Assembly (NCBI RefSeq): GCF_003286085.1
Contig: NW_020825317.1
Span: forward strand, 3,596,001-3,660,000
DNA: 64,000 bases
Source: Drosophila persimilis
Lineage: Eukaryota > Arthropoda > Insecta > Diptera > Drosophilidae
Reading direction: 5' to 3'
Shown here in pieces: positions 11,276 to 24,200 of the stretch. The notes below the pieces were generated by a model that did no database searches, was not told the origin of the DNA, and saw only the letters and a list, made by a program, of their open reading frames with translations. The translations under genes and the position numbers were made by a program. Each line of letters opens with the position of its first letter. The stretch's first letter is position 1.

Positions 11276-11829
11276 TCACTGTTCAGCGACTAACGGTTGC
11301 TCCACTGTGACGGCAGCGCTGCTCTCGCTCTCTGGCAACATTCGAGTGTAGCTGCTGTCGCTTTCGTCTCTGCTATTTTGTAGCTCGACAGCATGTTGCC
11401 GCTCCCACTTGAAACGCAAAACTGAGTAGCAGCTCTCTTCGTCTTGATCGAACTTGCTAAGAAAACTTGAATCTCGACTCGAACCTCTGGGCCATGTTAA
11501 GGTATGGACAACGTGGAAAAAAGGCCCAGCAACACTACAAGATGGTACGAATATCACCACACCGTCTTGGATTGGCAATGTGATGTAAAGGTTTACAAGC
11601 CTTGTCCACGTTACCCTGATGTCCGTACACTTCTTTTTCATGGCAACATCCATGCTGTAGCTACATGTGGCCGAGCAACATTTCAGGCACCGGCAACATC
11701 TGCGGGCGGGCGTATTTGAAAGAAACGGCCTTGCCGCCTCAATCTTTGAAATTTGTAACGGCACAAGCAAAACGACCGCGGCCACCGAAACAACATTAAT
11801 ATTGTGGCGCCTCTCTTGTGGCATGCGTT
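11276..11829 (-). CDS. Putative secreted or anchored Cys-rich protein, minus strand
   Basis: A 182-codon frame runs from ATG 11822-11824 to TGA at 11276-11278. The exon is preceded by an acceptor GGAACTTTCTCAG six bases before the ATG; a donor GAGAG|GTAAAA at 11925/11924 makes a 95-nt 5'UTR intron. The N-terminus has a hydrophobic core (VVSVAAVVLLVPLQ, residues 11-24), which may be a signal peptide or anchor. A Cys cluster (CCRCLKCCSATC) follows at about residues 43-54. The C-terminal half is the most protein-like (DQDEESCYSVLRFKWERQHA; RDESDSSYTRMLPESESS). The middle may hide a short intron: GTAACG near 11620 and GTAAAC near 11601 are candidate donors. I do not recognise the family. Confidence 0.42.
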
Positions 11830-11924
11830 CTGAGAAAGTTCCGTTTGCGTTACGATTTGGAAATAATATATCCAGCTCATAAAAATATCAACGATATTAA
11901 TATAAACAATTTCCGGAATTTTAC

Positions 11925-12020
11925 CTCTCCCTCTCTCCACCGGTCCCGCGTTCGCGCCTCTGCCGTCGCGTTCGTGTGTGTGCGAGTGAGTGTCGCGTAC
12001 CGCACACAGTGTGTGCATGT
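11925..12020 (-). other. Candidate 5'UTR exon of the minus-strand gene
   Basis: This GC- and CA-rich stretch ends at a donor GAGAG|GTAAAA (11925/11924) and is separated by 95 nt from the coding exon. Its right boundary is not determined. The composition (CACACAC, GCGACGGCAG) suits a fly 5'UTR. It also has no in-frame obstacle, because the ATG lies in the next exon. Confidence 0.35.
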
Positions 12021-15000
12021 GTGAAACAGTTAAAACAATTACAACAAAATTGGTAATAAAATAAAATACAAAAAACCATGAAAATTCCTCGAGAGTTCCC
12101 TATTTTTTAGGCCAAAAATAAACGCTGGTGGCATTTCTGTTGCTGTTTTTTTTTGTGACAAATACTAAAGTGTATCTCCCTCTCTGTCTCACGCACGCTT
12201 TTCGCTGTTGGCATGTTTGCACAATTATTATTATGGGTGTTGAGTCACGTGCCCCGCAGTAGCTTAATTTTTTTTTATCAGTTTTTTGGTGTCAGGAAAA
12301 TCGGTTATGTTATTGTTATGCTATGCTTTGGAAAAATGTGCATTCAAAACGCAGAGAAAAACCTTCGAACAACAACAAAAATTACCCAAGAAAAACACAA
12401 AAAACACAAATAATAAAAAAACAGGTTTGGGCCCGGTCCGCGCGCCGCTTCTGACGCCGCCGTCCGACACACACACCTATACCGCTTTTGTTAGTGTTTT
12501 GTTGCTTTGTTTTTTTCCAACTTTTTGTTGAGTCACACACTGGGCGCTAAAAGTCAGTCAACTGGCATTTGGAGGCAATCGTTAGGGAAGGACGAAAAGC
12601 TATAAATAAAGTGAACTTTTTAAGAAATATTTATACAAGCCGAACTTAGTAGTTCCCATGGTACTTTCACTGAAATAATATTCAAATTCGTTTGTTCTAC
12701 GAGTAGTAGAATCTGACTGGAAGGAAGTATTTCGCAAACGAAAACGTCGTTAAAACCGTAGTTTCTATGGCCTTTTTGCTGAAATCGTTTTTTTTGTTTC
12801 TTTCAATATTCAGCAGATAGGGCAGAATACAAAGAAAACCGACAGAAGAAGTATTCCGAAACCCAATGCCCTGAAGATTAAGGGAAATATTATTAAAATT
12901 AAAATTCCAATGGTGATTCCAATTCAATTCGTAAAATATAAGGTCTTTTAGAGAAATCTTAATTAAATTGTGTAGACAGTTGCTATAGAGTAGAAAACGA
13001 AGTCATTTAACAGATGAAGTATCCCAATAGGCAATACCTCTTTGAACCACTGAGTAGATTGTGGTGGAAGTGGTAGTGCAATTTAAAATATAAATCGATA
13101 TTTATTTAATCAATTTGTGTTTTAGTGCCGTAGTTTGAGGGAAGCCTCTTCAAAGCCACAGTTTTTATGTTATTTTTGCTGAAATTCTGAACAAATTCAC
13201 TTAATTGTATATTGGAAAAGGTAGCAGCAGATTGTACGAGAAGTACAATCCAAAAACGTTTTATTTAATCCAAAACATTCATATAAAAAGTACAAGTAAA
13301 TACATACATACATATGTACATATACACGTTTAATTGAAGAGGTCTCGAGCTATGTATGTATGTATGTTGCTTGGAAACTTGTTCCGCTATCATTTTGACG
13401 AACAAGGGACGAATTATTCCCTAAAGGGAAAATTACGTAGCATAGTATTTAAAAAGAATAATTAATATTGCAACTAATATTCTGGTTGATTTTTATGGTT
13501 TTTTTATTAAATAATTAAATGAAAAAAATTATAATACAAACCATCAAAAAGATCTACAAATCCATTGAAATATATTCTTAAATTTGATACTATGAAAATT
13601 AGTATTAAATCATAATTTAGTGAAGTCTTCAAAGTTTCGTTTATGAAATATTTTGATCATAAACGCCTCAAATAAAGGAAAGATTAATGTATCTTTAAGG
13701 AATCCGTTGTTTAAGTTTAAGTATCCAATTTCTGCCTAAAAAAAAAGTAGAACAATTTTTAAAATTTGAAAGAAATATTTCAAAATAGATTTGAAGAAAA
13801 ACCCACTTTTGGATCCATGAATTCCACTGGATATTTCTTCTGCCTAGAATCTGAGAGATTTTTTGATTTATATTTGATACAGACATCTATAAGGGATAGT
13901 TATTCAAAAACCAAACTGAAATTTCTTTTCACCGATACAAAAAATTCCAATCATTTTATTTTTCCTATCAATTTCAGTAATCTGAACTGTAGCAAGGGAT
14001 ATCCCGTGATATCTCGAGATATCTGAGATATCCGCTGTTGATGATGATGATGGAAATTGTTCCATTATCATTGTCATGCCCCTACCGAAGAGTCCTGATT
14101 CTCCGTTGTGTGCAAAACTTTTACTTGTATCCTTTTTTTCCCCGCAACTAATTCGATATATGAATATGAGGGCAAGAGAACCTCAACCGCAGGACTCCTG
14201 CATCGTGCAATTCCTGCAACGAAGGAGCAGCAGCACTGCCAAAACTTGTGTGTGCTCCACACACACACACTGGAGGGATAGGCGGCGGCATGGGGCGGCG
14301 GCATATCATCCAATTTTCAAATCAAATTTGTGCCTTTTCTGTGCAGCACTAAAATGTTTCCAAACTTCCCAAATGTGATTTTTCTTATTTAATGACGAGA
14401 AAAAGAAGGGAAAACTGTCGTTGAATGTTGCCGTTGCCTCAATGTTAATCTTTTTTACAAATTTCTTGCAACTTTTTGATGCAACAAGCAATTAAATTAT
14501 AGGTTCTTTTCGGTTTGAGCTCCATTTCAATTAGGATCTTAACATTCTATTAATCTTTTATTGTGGGGGAAAACATTGCGAAAATGAATTATAATTTCTG
14601 GATTTTTAGAACAAAGTTATTATGGAATATTAGTAGCAAAAGGCTCAACAAAATTTTATTTCGGATGTTTTTTAATTTTCCTGAAATTTCGAGTTTCATA
14701 AAAGTGTAAAATGCTACCCATAGAGCTTTATGTATGTATTCAATGCATTTTCGGGTAGAACCCTAATTCCCTTAGAATGATTTCAATGAAATTTTGACAC
14801 TGCAAGAATTTGGCTTGGACCATGAAAACATTGTCGCGCGTCATGTTGCAAAGTCGCCTCTTGTTCTGCCATTCGCGGTTAACAAACTTCGGCTTGGGGC
14901 CATGTTTATGATAATATTTGAACTAGAGAGCAAGCACACTGAACGGGATAGAGTGTGAGATAGAGAGAGAAAGAATGAGTAAGTCGTAGAAGGCGACCTG

Positions 15001-15059
15001 ATCCGACCTGATCCAGTTTCCGGCAATCTTAATTCAGTGTTATATCATAGGAGCCGGCA
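12021..15059. other. AT-rich intergenic DNA
   Basis: I see no gene here. There is a GC-rich patch at 12425-12470 and poly-A/T tracts throughout. TATG/CATA microsatellite stretches lie at 13300-13370. A nested palindromic GATATC series (GATATCCCGTGATATCTCGAGATATCTGAGATATC) lies at about 13999-14033. The open frames present are short and AT-driven. Confidence 0.45.
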
Positions 15060-15262
15060 CACAGAATAATTTTGCTCTAGCTCTTACAGTCTCTGAGAAC
15101 TAGGTGTCAAACAAGACGGACGGACAGACATGGCTCAATCGACTTGGCAATCGATGCTGATCAAGAATATACATATATACTTTAAGGGGTCGAAAACGCT
15201 TCCTTCTGCGTGTTACACGCATCTACTTTCATCACAAGTCTAATATACCCCTATATTCTTCG
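15060..15262 (+). repeat. Copy of a common drosophilid interspersed repeat
   Basis: The block contains GACGGACAGACATGGCT, AATCGACTTGG, TGATCAAGAATATACATA, TCGAAAACGCTTCCTTCTG and TAATATACCCCTATATTC in order. I know this series of strings as a widely dispersed sequence of fly genomes; I do not assign the exact family. A shorter relative lies at about 31655-31765. Confidence 0.55.
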
Positions 15263-16576
15263 AGTAAGGGTTACCTCTTCTTATTTCAAAGTCTTCAAAA
15301 AAGTCAAGAATCCAATAATTTGAAATCCGCGTTAATAATTCTCAAATATCAAGGGAAAAGTTTTCAACTTTAATGAACAGACTTTGCACCCCTCCCCACC
15401 ACGCTGTATTCTGTGACAAAAGTTTCCCCTTTTCTTAATTAGCGGTATATATTATTTTTTTGTTTACTTTGTGAATATTTTGTAATATTTCGTAATTTTC
15501 AAGCGTTAGAAGGGAACCCCGTCTTTTGAGCGGTGCCTAGGCCTGCCCCAAGTATCGATTGAACGGGTCCTCAAGTAACAAGGCTAAATAAAAATATCGA
15601 TTGGCCGCTCCAGCAACGGCAGACACACCTTTTGAGGGAGGAGGAGATGGAGTAAGGGGCACCTGTTCCCCGCTCTCTTTCCACAAGGACAACTCTAATG
15701 AGTGGGAGAGAGCGAGAGAATCAAAGCCGCCTTATCGCCAAACAGACAGCAAACAAAGCCGCTAATCGAAGGTGCGCTCTCTCCCGCTTTCGATAAGCGC
15801 GAGTGAGAGAGGGCACCAGCAACAGATAACAGATAAAGATCAAGATAGAGAGAGAAATAAAGAAAATATAATTTATTGGAAATTGTATATTTTTTTATTA
15901 AGAGAAAAAATGCCAAAACATTTTTACTGTTTAAATATGCGCTGCAGGTCTCTAGCTCCTACCCTTATTATCCCCTTCCTCTGCCGCTTCCCGTGCGACG
16001 TGTTTCGACTGCAGAGAGTAATTTCCGTTACAAAACTGGCCGAAGTGGCAGCGACGCCGACGTCAAAAAAGAACAGACAGGCCATAGCAGAGGCAGAAGT
16101 AGAAGCAGCGCGCGGCGTCAGCGACTGCAAAGAACAAAATTGCAGCGTATATTGTATATGAACCTGAATATGAGCGTGAGGCATTTCCAGTGCACTTTTG
16201 GAGCGTTTAAGCAGTGCCTCACCCTTGTATGGCATGGTACCTTGGAAGAAACCTGCTGCCAAGACAAAGCACACACGAACACACACACACACACACTCAC
16301 ACACATGTGTGGACAAGTTATTCTCTTCTTTGACTGCTGTTGCGGTCGCTGTCGGCGCTGCTGCTATCTCGCTCTCTGCAATCGAATTGCTCGTGTGTGA
16401 CGCAGCGTTAATCCCCGCGTCCCTCCCTCATACATTTATAGAAGTTAAAAGGCCAACATTTGGCATTTGGTAAAAACCTAACACTGCGTTTTGCATCTTT
16501 TAAAATATCAAATGATTTGTCACTGCTTAACCCTTGGCTCTTGCTTCTCTCTCTCACTCTCTTTTGTTTCTTGCAG
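15263..16576 (+). promoter_or_regulatory. Promoter-like and 5'-leader region of the large-intron gene
   Basis: GAGA-type tracts (GGGAGAGAGCGAGAGAATC, GTGAGAGAGGG, GATAGAGAGAGA) cluster at 15700-15860, together with TATCGATT sites at 15554 and 15595; GAGA factor sites are typical of paused developmental promoters. From 16000 to 16400 the DNA is GC-rich and leader-like. A possible leader intron of 107 nt runs from a donor GTAAAA at about 16470 to the strong acceptor at 16576, but the leader could equally come from a distant exon. The transcription start is not placed. Confidence 0.3.
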
Positions 16577-16748
16577 ATCCACACGCAACAACAAAATCCA
16601 CATTAACAGAAAAAACTGTAATTTTTTCAACATTTTTTTTCCTGTGGAGCCAAAAATTTGACTAAACGTTGTGCTAGCGAACAAAAAAACAAGGAAAACA
16701 AGTGGAAGGGACACCGAAGAAGAACAAGAAGGAAGAAAGAACAACAAA
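16577..16748 (+). other. 5'UTR part of the first coding exon
   Basis: The acceptor is very strong: CTCTCTCTCACTCTCTTTTG then TTTCTTGCAG, ending at 16576, with a TTAAC branch motif near 16527-16531. The 172-nt leader is A-rich and has no ATG before the start codon at 16749. Confidence 0.65.
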
Positions 16749-16824
16749 ATGGGAGAACCTCTGCGGACGCCGTCTCTGCCCCTTGTCTGGGCAACGCTGC
16801 TGCTGTGCAGCTGCTCGCTAATAG
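16749..16824 (+). CDS. First coding exon of a large-intron gene: signal peptide
   Basis: The start codon sits in a good fly context (ACAACAAAATGG). The 25 codons read MGEPLRTPSLPLVWATLLLC then SCSLI: a short polar n-region with one Arg, then a hydrophobic core of about 16 residues, so the product is probably secreted or membrane-bound. The exon ends in G of a split codon (phase 1) at a strong donor GTGAGTAA (16825). No convincing second exon appears in the following 47 kb, so nearly all of the protein is encoded beyond the window. The very long first coding intron and the ratchet points resemble those of developmental or neuronal fly genes; I do not recognise which gene this is. Confidence 0.7.
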
Positions 16825-18433
16825 GTGAGTAAATACGTTCCACAAATGGACTTGCAGTCCACACATATTCCCGCCATTTATAATTAGAAGTTGAAGTTAC
16901 ACCAGCAAAAAAAAAAACATGCAACAAACGATTACGCTTAAATTGTTTGGGTTTTTCTTTGATTTCATTCAAATTCCACTCAAATCTACATTATGATGAT
17001 CTACATATGTATATGAACACAGCGAATATACACAGACACCTCCTGTGACTCTTTTCATTAAACAATCGCAATGAAACTTGACTGAACAATGGATAAATTA
17101 CAAAGTATACAATACCTAGAAGTCGAGAATTTTCCATCACAAGTGATAAAGATATATCATTTGGAAACTGGAAACCTGGCCAAAATACTAGTCACTCTCT
17201 TATCAGCATTTTATTCTTGCACGATTTGGGTGTTTATTTAAAGTAACAGACAGATGGAAGGACGGGCTATAATCCGCACAAATTGCCCGAGGTGTACCTG
17301 AGCATTTTCTCGTTACCTGATTGTCTGATTGCCGCATGCCGCATGCCGCCTGACCGTGAGGCAAACGCTACGCAAATACTGACCTAGCGTAGTCGTATCC
17401 CAAAACAACATCCCAAATGCAGAAAAAACACCCAGAAATATGTATAATGAAATCCCACCTTATCGCAATCTCAAACGAAAATTCTATAGTCAATATTTGT
17501 CTAAGCTGCGAGGCTCTGGAGAGAGATGCGCTACTCGTAGGAATCGTAAGTTTTTTGGGGGAATTACAGACAGAACACGGATACAATTTACAGACACAAT
17601 TTGAAAGTCAGGCAAGGCATCACCTGACTGGCGGTCTCATAAAAACAAACACGAAGCGCTGGACAAACACATGATTCTAAAGATTGCGCAACAAGCGAGA
17701 GATGTTGCCATGGGAGAAAATTAGATCTCACATTTATGGAACCCCCAGAAACAGATTTCACATTCGTGGAACCTACCCAGACCTCATGTCGTACCTTAAA
17801 CTGAAAACCACAGAGATTAAGATACTACTCCAAAACTACTTTTCATGATAATAGCGGAGGAACTAGAGAATATGGCACCAGGAATACATTGAAACAAACA
17901 GAAGGTGATAAGTATTGGAATACACTCTTGAAACGATTGCCTCAGTGCTGTTAAGGAGGTTTAAAAGCTGGGGGACACCTTAAGTGGGCATCCTTATGGG
18001 ATTCTTATTTCGAATGGACATGTAGATACCGCTTATCTTTAAATATTGATCAATTGCCACGTCAAACGATCCCCATAGTAGGTGCCGCCAGTTATGCAAA
18101 AACCCCCAAAGGGCCTGCGCTGCAGCTCCTGTATGTGGCCTGGTCGATAGACCAGGATTATTGCAGAGAAAACAATGCTGTCAACAATTCTGTCTTGGTT
18201 TGGAGTCACCGTTTGCGGCACATAGAGAATATCGTGTGATCACGGACGAGAGGGATTGAAAGTCGCCAGGCCAAAGAAAGCATTAGAATCATCAAAGAAC
18301 TGGAGGGCGAATGATGACTCGTCTGCCGCTGCCCTGAGACCCACTTTCTCCCGTCTGTAGAGGGGTGCAGTAACTTCTCTCAGAGAAAAACAGACTTCCC
18401 AAGCAATTAACGCATCCGGTTTTTTAGAGGGGA

Positions 18434-18456
18434 GGGGGGGGGGGGGGGGGGGGGGG
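18434..18456 (+). repeat. Homopolymer G23
   Basis: Twenty-three consecutive G residues follow GGGGA. Such a run may block polymerases, form quadruplexes, or have an uncertain length in the assembly. Confidence 0.9.
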
Positions 18457-20751
18457 AGGAAACAGACCTCAGACTCCACACTTTTTGGGAGTTTCTAAAA
18501 ACAGCAACAAAGTTAAAATTAATTAACGCTGATGTTTGCCCCCCTTTCTGTGGGATTTAGAGACGAGGAAGAAAAAGAACTTGCCACGAAGAGAAAAGCC
18601 AGCGTCATGGAATCATGACTCACAGAGAGGAAGAGCCGATCAATGCGTGCATTTTCTCCAGCCACAAAACAAAGAGGGAATTAAGGCTTTCAGTTAGAGA
18701 AGGTTTGAACGATCGACAAAAACATCCAGAGGATGGGCGGTAACCTTTGGGCGTGTTTTTCCCTCCAAAAGTCTTAGCTGTAGGGAAGAATCTTCTTTCT
18801 TTTGAAAACCTGCCACCTTTAAAGTTTTGCGTCGTTCGAGAGTGTCTCTCGGTTTGAGTTTCGTACTGGAATTCCGCGATGGACTTTAAAGATCTGTATT
18901 TTACAGAAATTCTCCTCTCTTTTGTGGTCTTTCTCAGAGCTCTCTCTCTCACTTTGCTCCAATTGATGGCCTGCTGTCTTTCTCAAGAAGTGGAGCCTTT
19001 GTTTTGATGTTTTCTCTTGCAATTTTCTTGGAGGAAAGCAGTCTTTGTTCGACAGCAGCAACAGAAGAGCAACAGAGGCCAGAAGGAGGGCTGCACGCCT
19101 GCCCGCCTGCCTGCCTGCCTGCCAAGAAGGAGAGTGCCTCATCGAGGGGACAGTCCCTAATTAGCAAAAGCCACCGAAAAACCAGCTTAATTTGTGAGGC
19201 GCTTTTCTCCAGAGAAGGAGTGTAAAAAGGATTGACGTCTGTCTGACAGGAAAATTGTCAGTTAGTCATAGTATATACATAGTTAATGGATGGCGCTTCT
19301 ACCGCCTCTCTCCATTCACTGTCACATTTTTTAATGCTCGCCACAGTGCGTTTCGTGGGTATAAAAATGGGGACAGCTTTTGGAGAAATGGGGACTGTAA
19401 AAATAAATTGGAAGTTTAATGGAATTTTTAGTAAATTTTAAAAGAAATTCTGAGATGTTTTTTTAGTTTCCTGTAAAGATCTAGTCCTATATGTATGTCC
19501 TCTCAAGATCCAAGTATTTATAGACTTATGGCACGCACTGTACTTGCGCGTGAAGTCTTTTGCAATACAGTCCACATGATGATGATGTTCCCTGTTCCGA
19601 AATCTTCTGCTGCCCATCTCTCAATTCCAGTTTCCAGTTCTCAAGAAACAGACTCCCTCTCCCTCTCTCTGTCTTAAGTGGGGAATCTCTCAGGTGCAAG
19701 AGACAGGGAGAGAGAGAGGTAGAGTCAGAGTCAGAGTCAGAGTCAGTGAGTGGACAAGCGGTGGGGCAAGAAACCTCTTGAGTTTCTTCACAGTTGTGTG
19801 CCACTTGACAACAAGACACAACGAACGATGTGCAAGACACACAGAAGCAGTATACAAAATAAGAGAGTAAGAGTCAGAGAGAGACAGAGAGAGCTTGAGA
19901 ATGAAGGGGGTACAAGAAAACGAAGCAACAGGAAAAAGGAAATTCCAATTATGTTGAAAAAAAATAAAATAAAATACAAAAAAAAAAAAACGTCTGCGGA
20001 TTTTGTGCGTAGAAAACGAAGAAAGAAATGGTTGCTTCTTGTTTCTCTCTATCGCATCGCTCCTGCTCTCTTTAGGCCACTCCGTTCTTCTGCAGTTGCC
20101 TCTTCTCTCTCCCCCCTTTCATCCTCTATTTTCGCTTTGTTCTGCAATGTTCTTCCGCTTCTGTTCTGCGATTTGTTAAAAAATACCCTTCCGCTTGGAC
20201 AGTGCATCTTGAATTTCCGATCCATAAAAATATACATACATACATACATATGTATGTATATTTATGATCTGGACCAAAAGAAGCTTAAATATGGCAAAAT
20301 ATTTTTAAATAATACGATTCTTCTGGAGCTAAGAAAATAATGCAGGGAACCATATATCTAGATAAATCTTTGTGATTGAAAATTCTCGCTTTCTCGATAA
20401 TATAACTCATGTTTCATTAAGATTGTATAATAAAAATACATGAAGGTGGTTCTGAAAAGAAGGAATAGATTTGAAGACTTCTTTAAAGACTCTCTTTCCA
20501 CTGCAGTTTCCAAGGAAGTTCCCTTCGAAATTTGAAAGTATATTCCCTAAAGGTTCATACAATACTAAAACAAACCGAATCCCTAATTTTGTGGATATAC
20601 CTTATAGATTTTGAGACATTTTCGTGGAAACATTCAATCAAAATATATTCTATCGGATGCCTTTTGTTAAGAGTATCTTTATCTTCGTCTATCAAATATG
20701 CTAATCTTTTCTACTTGTTTTAATTTTAATCCAAGTAAACCCCCTCCTCCT

Positions 20752-20792
20752 CCTCGTCCTCGTCCTCGTCCTCGTCCCCGTCCCCGTCCCCT
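20752..20792 (+). repeat. TCGTCC / CCGTCC hexamer repeat
   Basis: CTCGTC units grade into CCCGTC units, a simple hexamer repeat on a pyrimidine-rich strand. Confidence 0.8.
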
Positions 20793-20937
20793 CCCCATCC
20801 CAGTTCTATCCGTTGGCTCAAAAGAGCTTTGCATTCTCTTTAATTAATAAAACAAAACATTTTTGGATTAAGCGCCGCACCGCGGTAGGAAAACAAAAGC
20901 AGGACTCAAGTGCCTTCCTGGCCCCCACAGGCGGGAC

Positions 20938-20969
20938 AGCCAGAAGATACATTTGTATCTTTGTGTCTG
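20938..20969 (+). repeat. 32-bp dispersed repeat, copy 1
   Basis: It matches 29522-29553 at 29 of 32 positions, by eye. The centre is a dyad, AGATAC-ATTT-GTATCT, followed by TTGTGTCTG. Confidence 0.6.
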
Positions 20970-21251
20970 TAGCATCTTTATCTCAATGCCCGTCTTGATT
21001 TTTAGAAAGAGAGGGCCCGATCCAAAATGAGTCTTTTTCCTAATTAACAAATTTACTGCGCTCCTCATCGAAGGGGGGTGGGAGGGAAAGGGAAATGGAA
21101 ACATTTCAGTGAGAAATTTCCTCCTGCAGGAAAACTGTTGGCCAAACGAGGCAGGCGGAGTGGGATGGCTTTTCCATGTCCCATTTAAGCTTCATATATT
21201 GATTACATTTGCATTCCAGTCGCAGATTCCAGGCAGAAGTGCAGCCCCAGC

Positions 21252-21278
21252 GACCGAGGAGTGCTGCTGCATGGCGCG
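21252..21278 (+). repeat. CGAGGGGCGCTGCTGCAT-type motif, copy 1
   Basis: It reads CGAGGAGTGCTGCTGCAT then GGCGCG. It matches the window consensus with two changes in the core. Flanks are not shared with other copies. Confidence 0.55.
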
Positions 21279-24200
21279 TAAAAAGTGCAAAGGAATAAAA
21301 ATCGATTCAATTTAGGAGAAAACTACACTAAAATATGTTAGTGTGGCTGCTGATAGAAACATTAGATCTCCTTCTCGTTAGACTGAAATCAAATCAGCAT
21401 CGAAGTTGAGGCTTTCACGCTTAGACAGCGCTTAAATGATCTGTGCCACTGGTGCAGAAAGAAAGAGAGAGAGAGCGAGCGACAGGGAGTGAGGGGAGGA
21501 CGAAGGGGGCTAGAGAGAGTGAAAGAGCGACTGAGAGATACCATAATTATCGAATAAGAGGGAAAACACGAGAAATGAGAAAAAGAATTGAATTGAATTT
21601 GTGTGAACAATCAACCACAGAGAGTGACAGAGAGAGAGGAGGGGAAATGCACTGGCGCCCGCGGGGCAGTGACGGGTTAAGCCCGCATAATCCCCCACGC
21701 CCGGGAGGCGCAAAACAATGGGACAGAGGGAGAGACAATGAAGGAAAGTCGGAGTGAGGAATAGATAGAAAGAGAGAGCGAAGAGACGCCTAAAGAAATT
21801 TTCTTTTTCTTTCTCGTTTTCCCATTTTGAATAGAATGATGAATGAATTTTAAATAAAAATGCAACCAAAATACAACCTCATGTATGTCTACGGCGATCG
21901 AATCAACCAAATCAAAGACAACGGTGAGGGCCCGCATGGTTCCCAATTCCCATCCTTAAGAGATAACCTAAATTTCTCTAGAGAATGCAGCCGTCAAGCT
22001 ACTTACCCGACTCTTTGCACAGAAGAATCCTCTCTTGAGACCTGCTGGTCACCAGGAATAAAATATTGTAGCAGTGAATATTCTATATGCCATTCTTAAC
22101 ACCACTATACTGACCGATCCTCACCGAAATCTGCAATATAGGGAATGATAACACAAAAAACGACCACACAATGTACATAAATATACGAAGGAAAGAGTCC
22201 CAGCTTTCCCAAAAATCCCCTTAGGCAATATACATAGCTCTTAGCCTACTTCCAGTCCTTCCCGCCTTCTCGTAACGCACAAAACATTATGATTATTTCT
22301 GAATTTCTGCATTTGGTTAGGGCCACTACAAATAGGATTTTTATGAAAAGTGAGTGATATATTTGTCATCAAAGATGCACCTAAAAGATACATATGTACA
22401 TCATGGATCTCAAGAGATTCCTGAAGGAAAGAGGGCTAAAAAGAGCCTTAGATGATAAAGGTGACTTCTTTCTCGAGGTTCCATTGATGGTTGATAGTTT
22501 GGATCGTCTGCTGCCGGTGGCAGGAAGTTTCCTCCTTCTCGCCCTTCCCTCTCCCTCTGCCGTGCCTCAGGCCATGTTCGGCCGACGTGCGTTGCCTCAT
22601 CAAATGGACGTCCGATGTCGTACTCTGGCCTCCAAATTGAGTTATAAGACACGGGAGGAGGATAGGGATGGGATGGAGGGGGGGTTTCTGCTGTTTTTCA
22701 TTCCTCATTCTTTCGATTCGACTCGATTCCATTCGATTTGGGATTCTACCTGCCGTTGCACGCCGCATTCCGTATGCGGCATGTGGAACCATCTGTGAGG
22801 CAGCACACACAGGTAACCCGATGACGATGACGACAGGGGCATACACAACTAATTGCTAATTGGATTATGTCTTACTGCCAGTCCCCCCATTCCACATGTG
22901 GCATGCAGCAGGGAGCAGGCAGTGCAGGAGGAAAGGTCATTGATATACGCCTCCGCCTCCGCCTCAGCCTGCCGTTCCCGCCTTTGGCCGTAATCCGAAA
23001 TGGTCTAGGCCTGGACTCTACCTCTGCCTTCCTCTCCTCTCCTTTCCCTTGTGTTTCGATGGAGGGTTGAATGTTTTTAATTGACTCTTGCCCCATCATT
23101 GCAATTGCATAACAATGAGAGACGACGGACGGCAACCCTATGCCTGCCCGGCCGCCTGTACCCCGTGTCGCCTTCAGTCTCCTTTGCAACCCTGCGACTG
23201 TCCCTCCCTCATGTGTGTGTGTGTGTGTGCCTCCCTCTGCCGCCTGATTGCGGCGTCAATTGTCAATTTTGTTACCTTCTGTCCCGTTCCGTCTGTGCGT
23301 CCATCTGTCCCGTCCGTCTGGGTCTTCTAATTGGTAATGCAAAGTGCATGACCAGTGCCCCCACCTTCATTTCTGACTTCTGGTGTGTCCTTTCATTCTT
23401 TCTTCCTCTTCCTCTGCCTCTGTCTCTGCCTCTGCCTCTCTCTCTACTGTACTTTTCTTTGTCTCCTGCCCTCTTTTCCCCTACCTCTTTCGTTCATTCA
23501 TTTCTTTGTCTCCTCGTTTGCCTTTTGTTCTCTCTCTGTCTCTCTGTCTCTAGAAACGGACCTGGAGTTCGTTTAATCAATTTTCTTTTTCTATTTCGCA
23601 TTTTTCAAGTGTACTTTTGAGTCCTCTGGCCACACTGAAAGGGGCACCTTTATTCTCCTGCTCTGTGGAGAGAGTCCTGAAGTGGAGTGCCAGTTGTTGG
23701 GTCAAATGGGATTTCCATTTGGTTTGCATACGAATCTTGATCCAGTTTCGCTTAACCTTAATTCTTAACCTCAATGGATCTAAAGTGAATCAGAGTGGAC
23801 CAAAGGAGAGTGGTATAGTGGACCCAAATGTTGATTTGGTGCCTAGCATATATGTATGTATGTACATATGTATGTATGATCCATAGAGACTGTAGAGTGT
23901 GTGGATCGCGTTGAATATTCCAGCAGGCGACGGTGGATGCCAATTGTGCGACGAATGAATTCCATTCGAGCTCTCCTTTTTGATTACCTTTCCAATTGCA
24001 TTTTGTTTTGCATAGTCCTTCCCTTCCAGCCTCAACGACGCCTCCCGACATCTCTTGCCATCATGGCATCACTCATTAGGTTTCCCACACACTGCAAATT
24101 GTCTCCCTCCCACTCACGCCCCATAAACCCCATCCTTCGGTCTCCCACTCATCTGCATCCTTCAGCACTTATCTACCGTGGTTGTTGGTATATTTTTTTG

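Noticed and set aside
15772..16161. 129-codon open frame upstream of the first coding exon
   Set aside because: Its end is coding-like, but the region has promoter and leader character and other frames are equally open; kept as leader.
22394..22798. 134-codon open frame inside intron segment 1
   Set aside because: An acceptor-like CCTCAG occurs within it, but there is no matching donor, and the frame runs through simple pyrimidine DNA.
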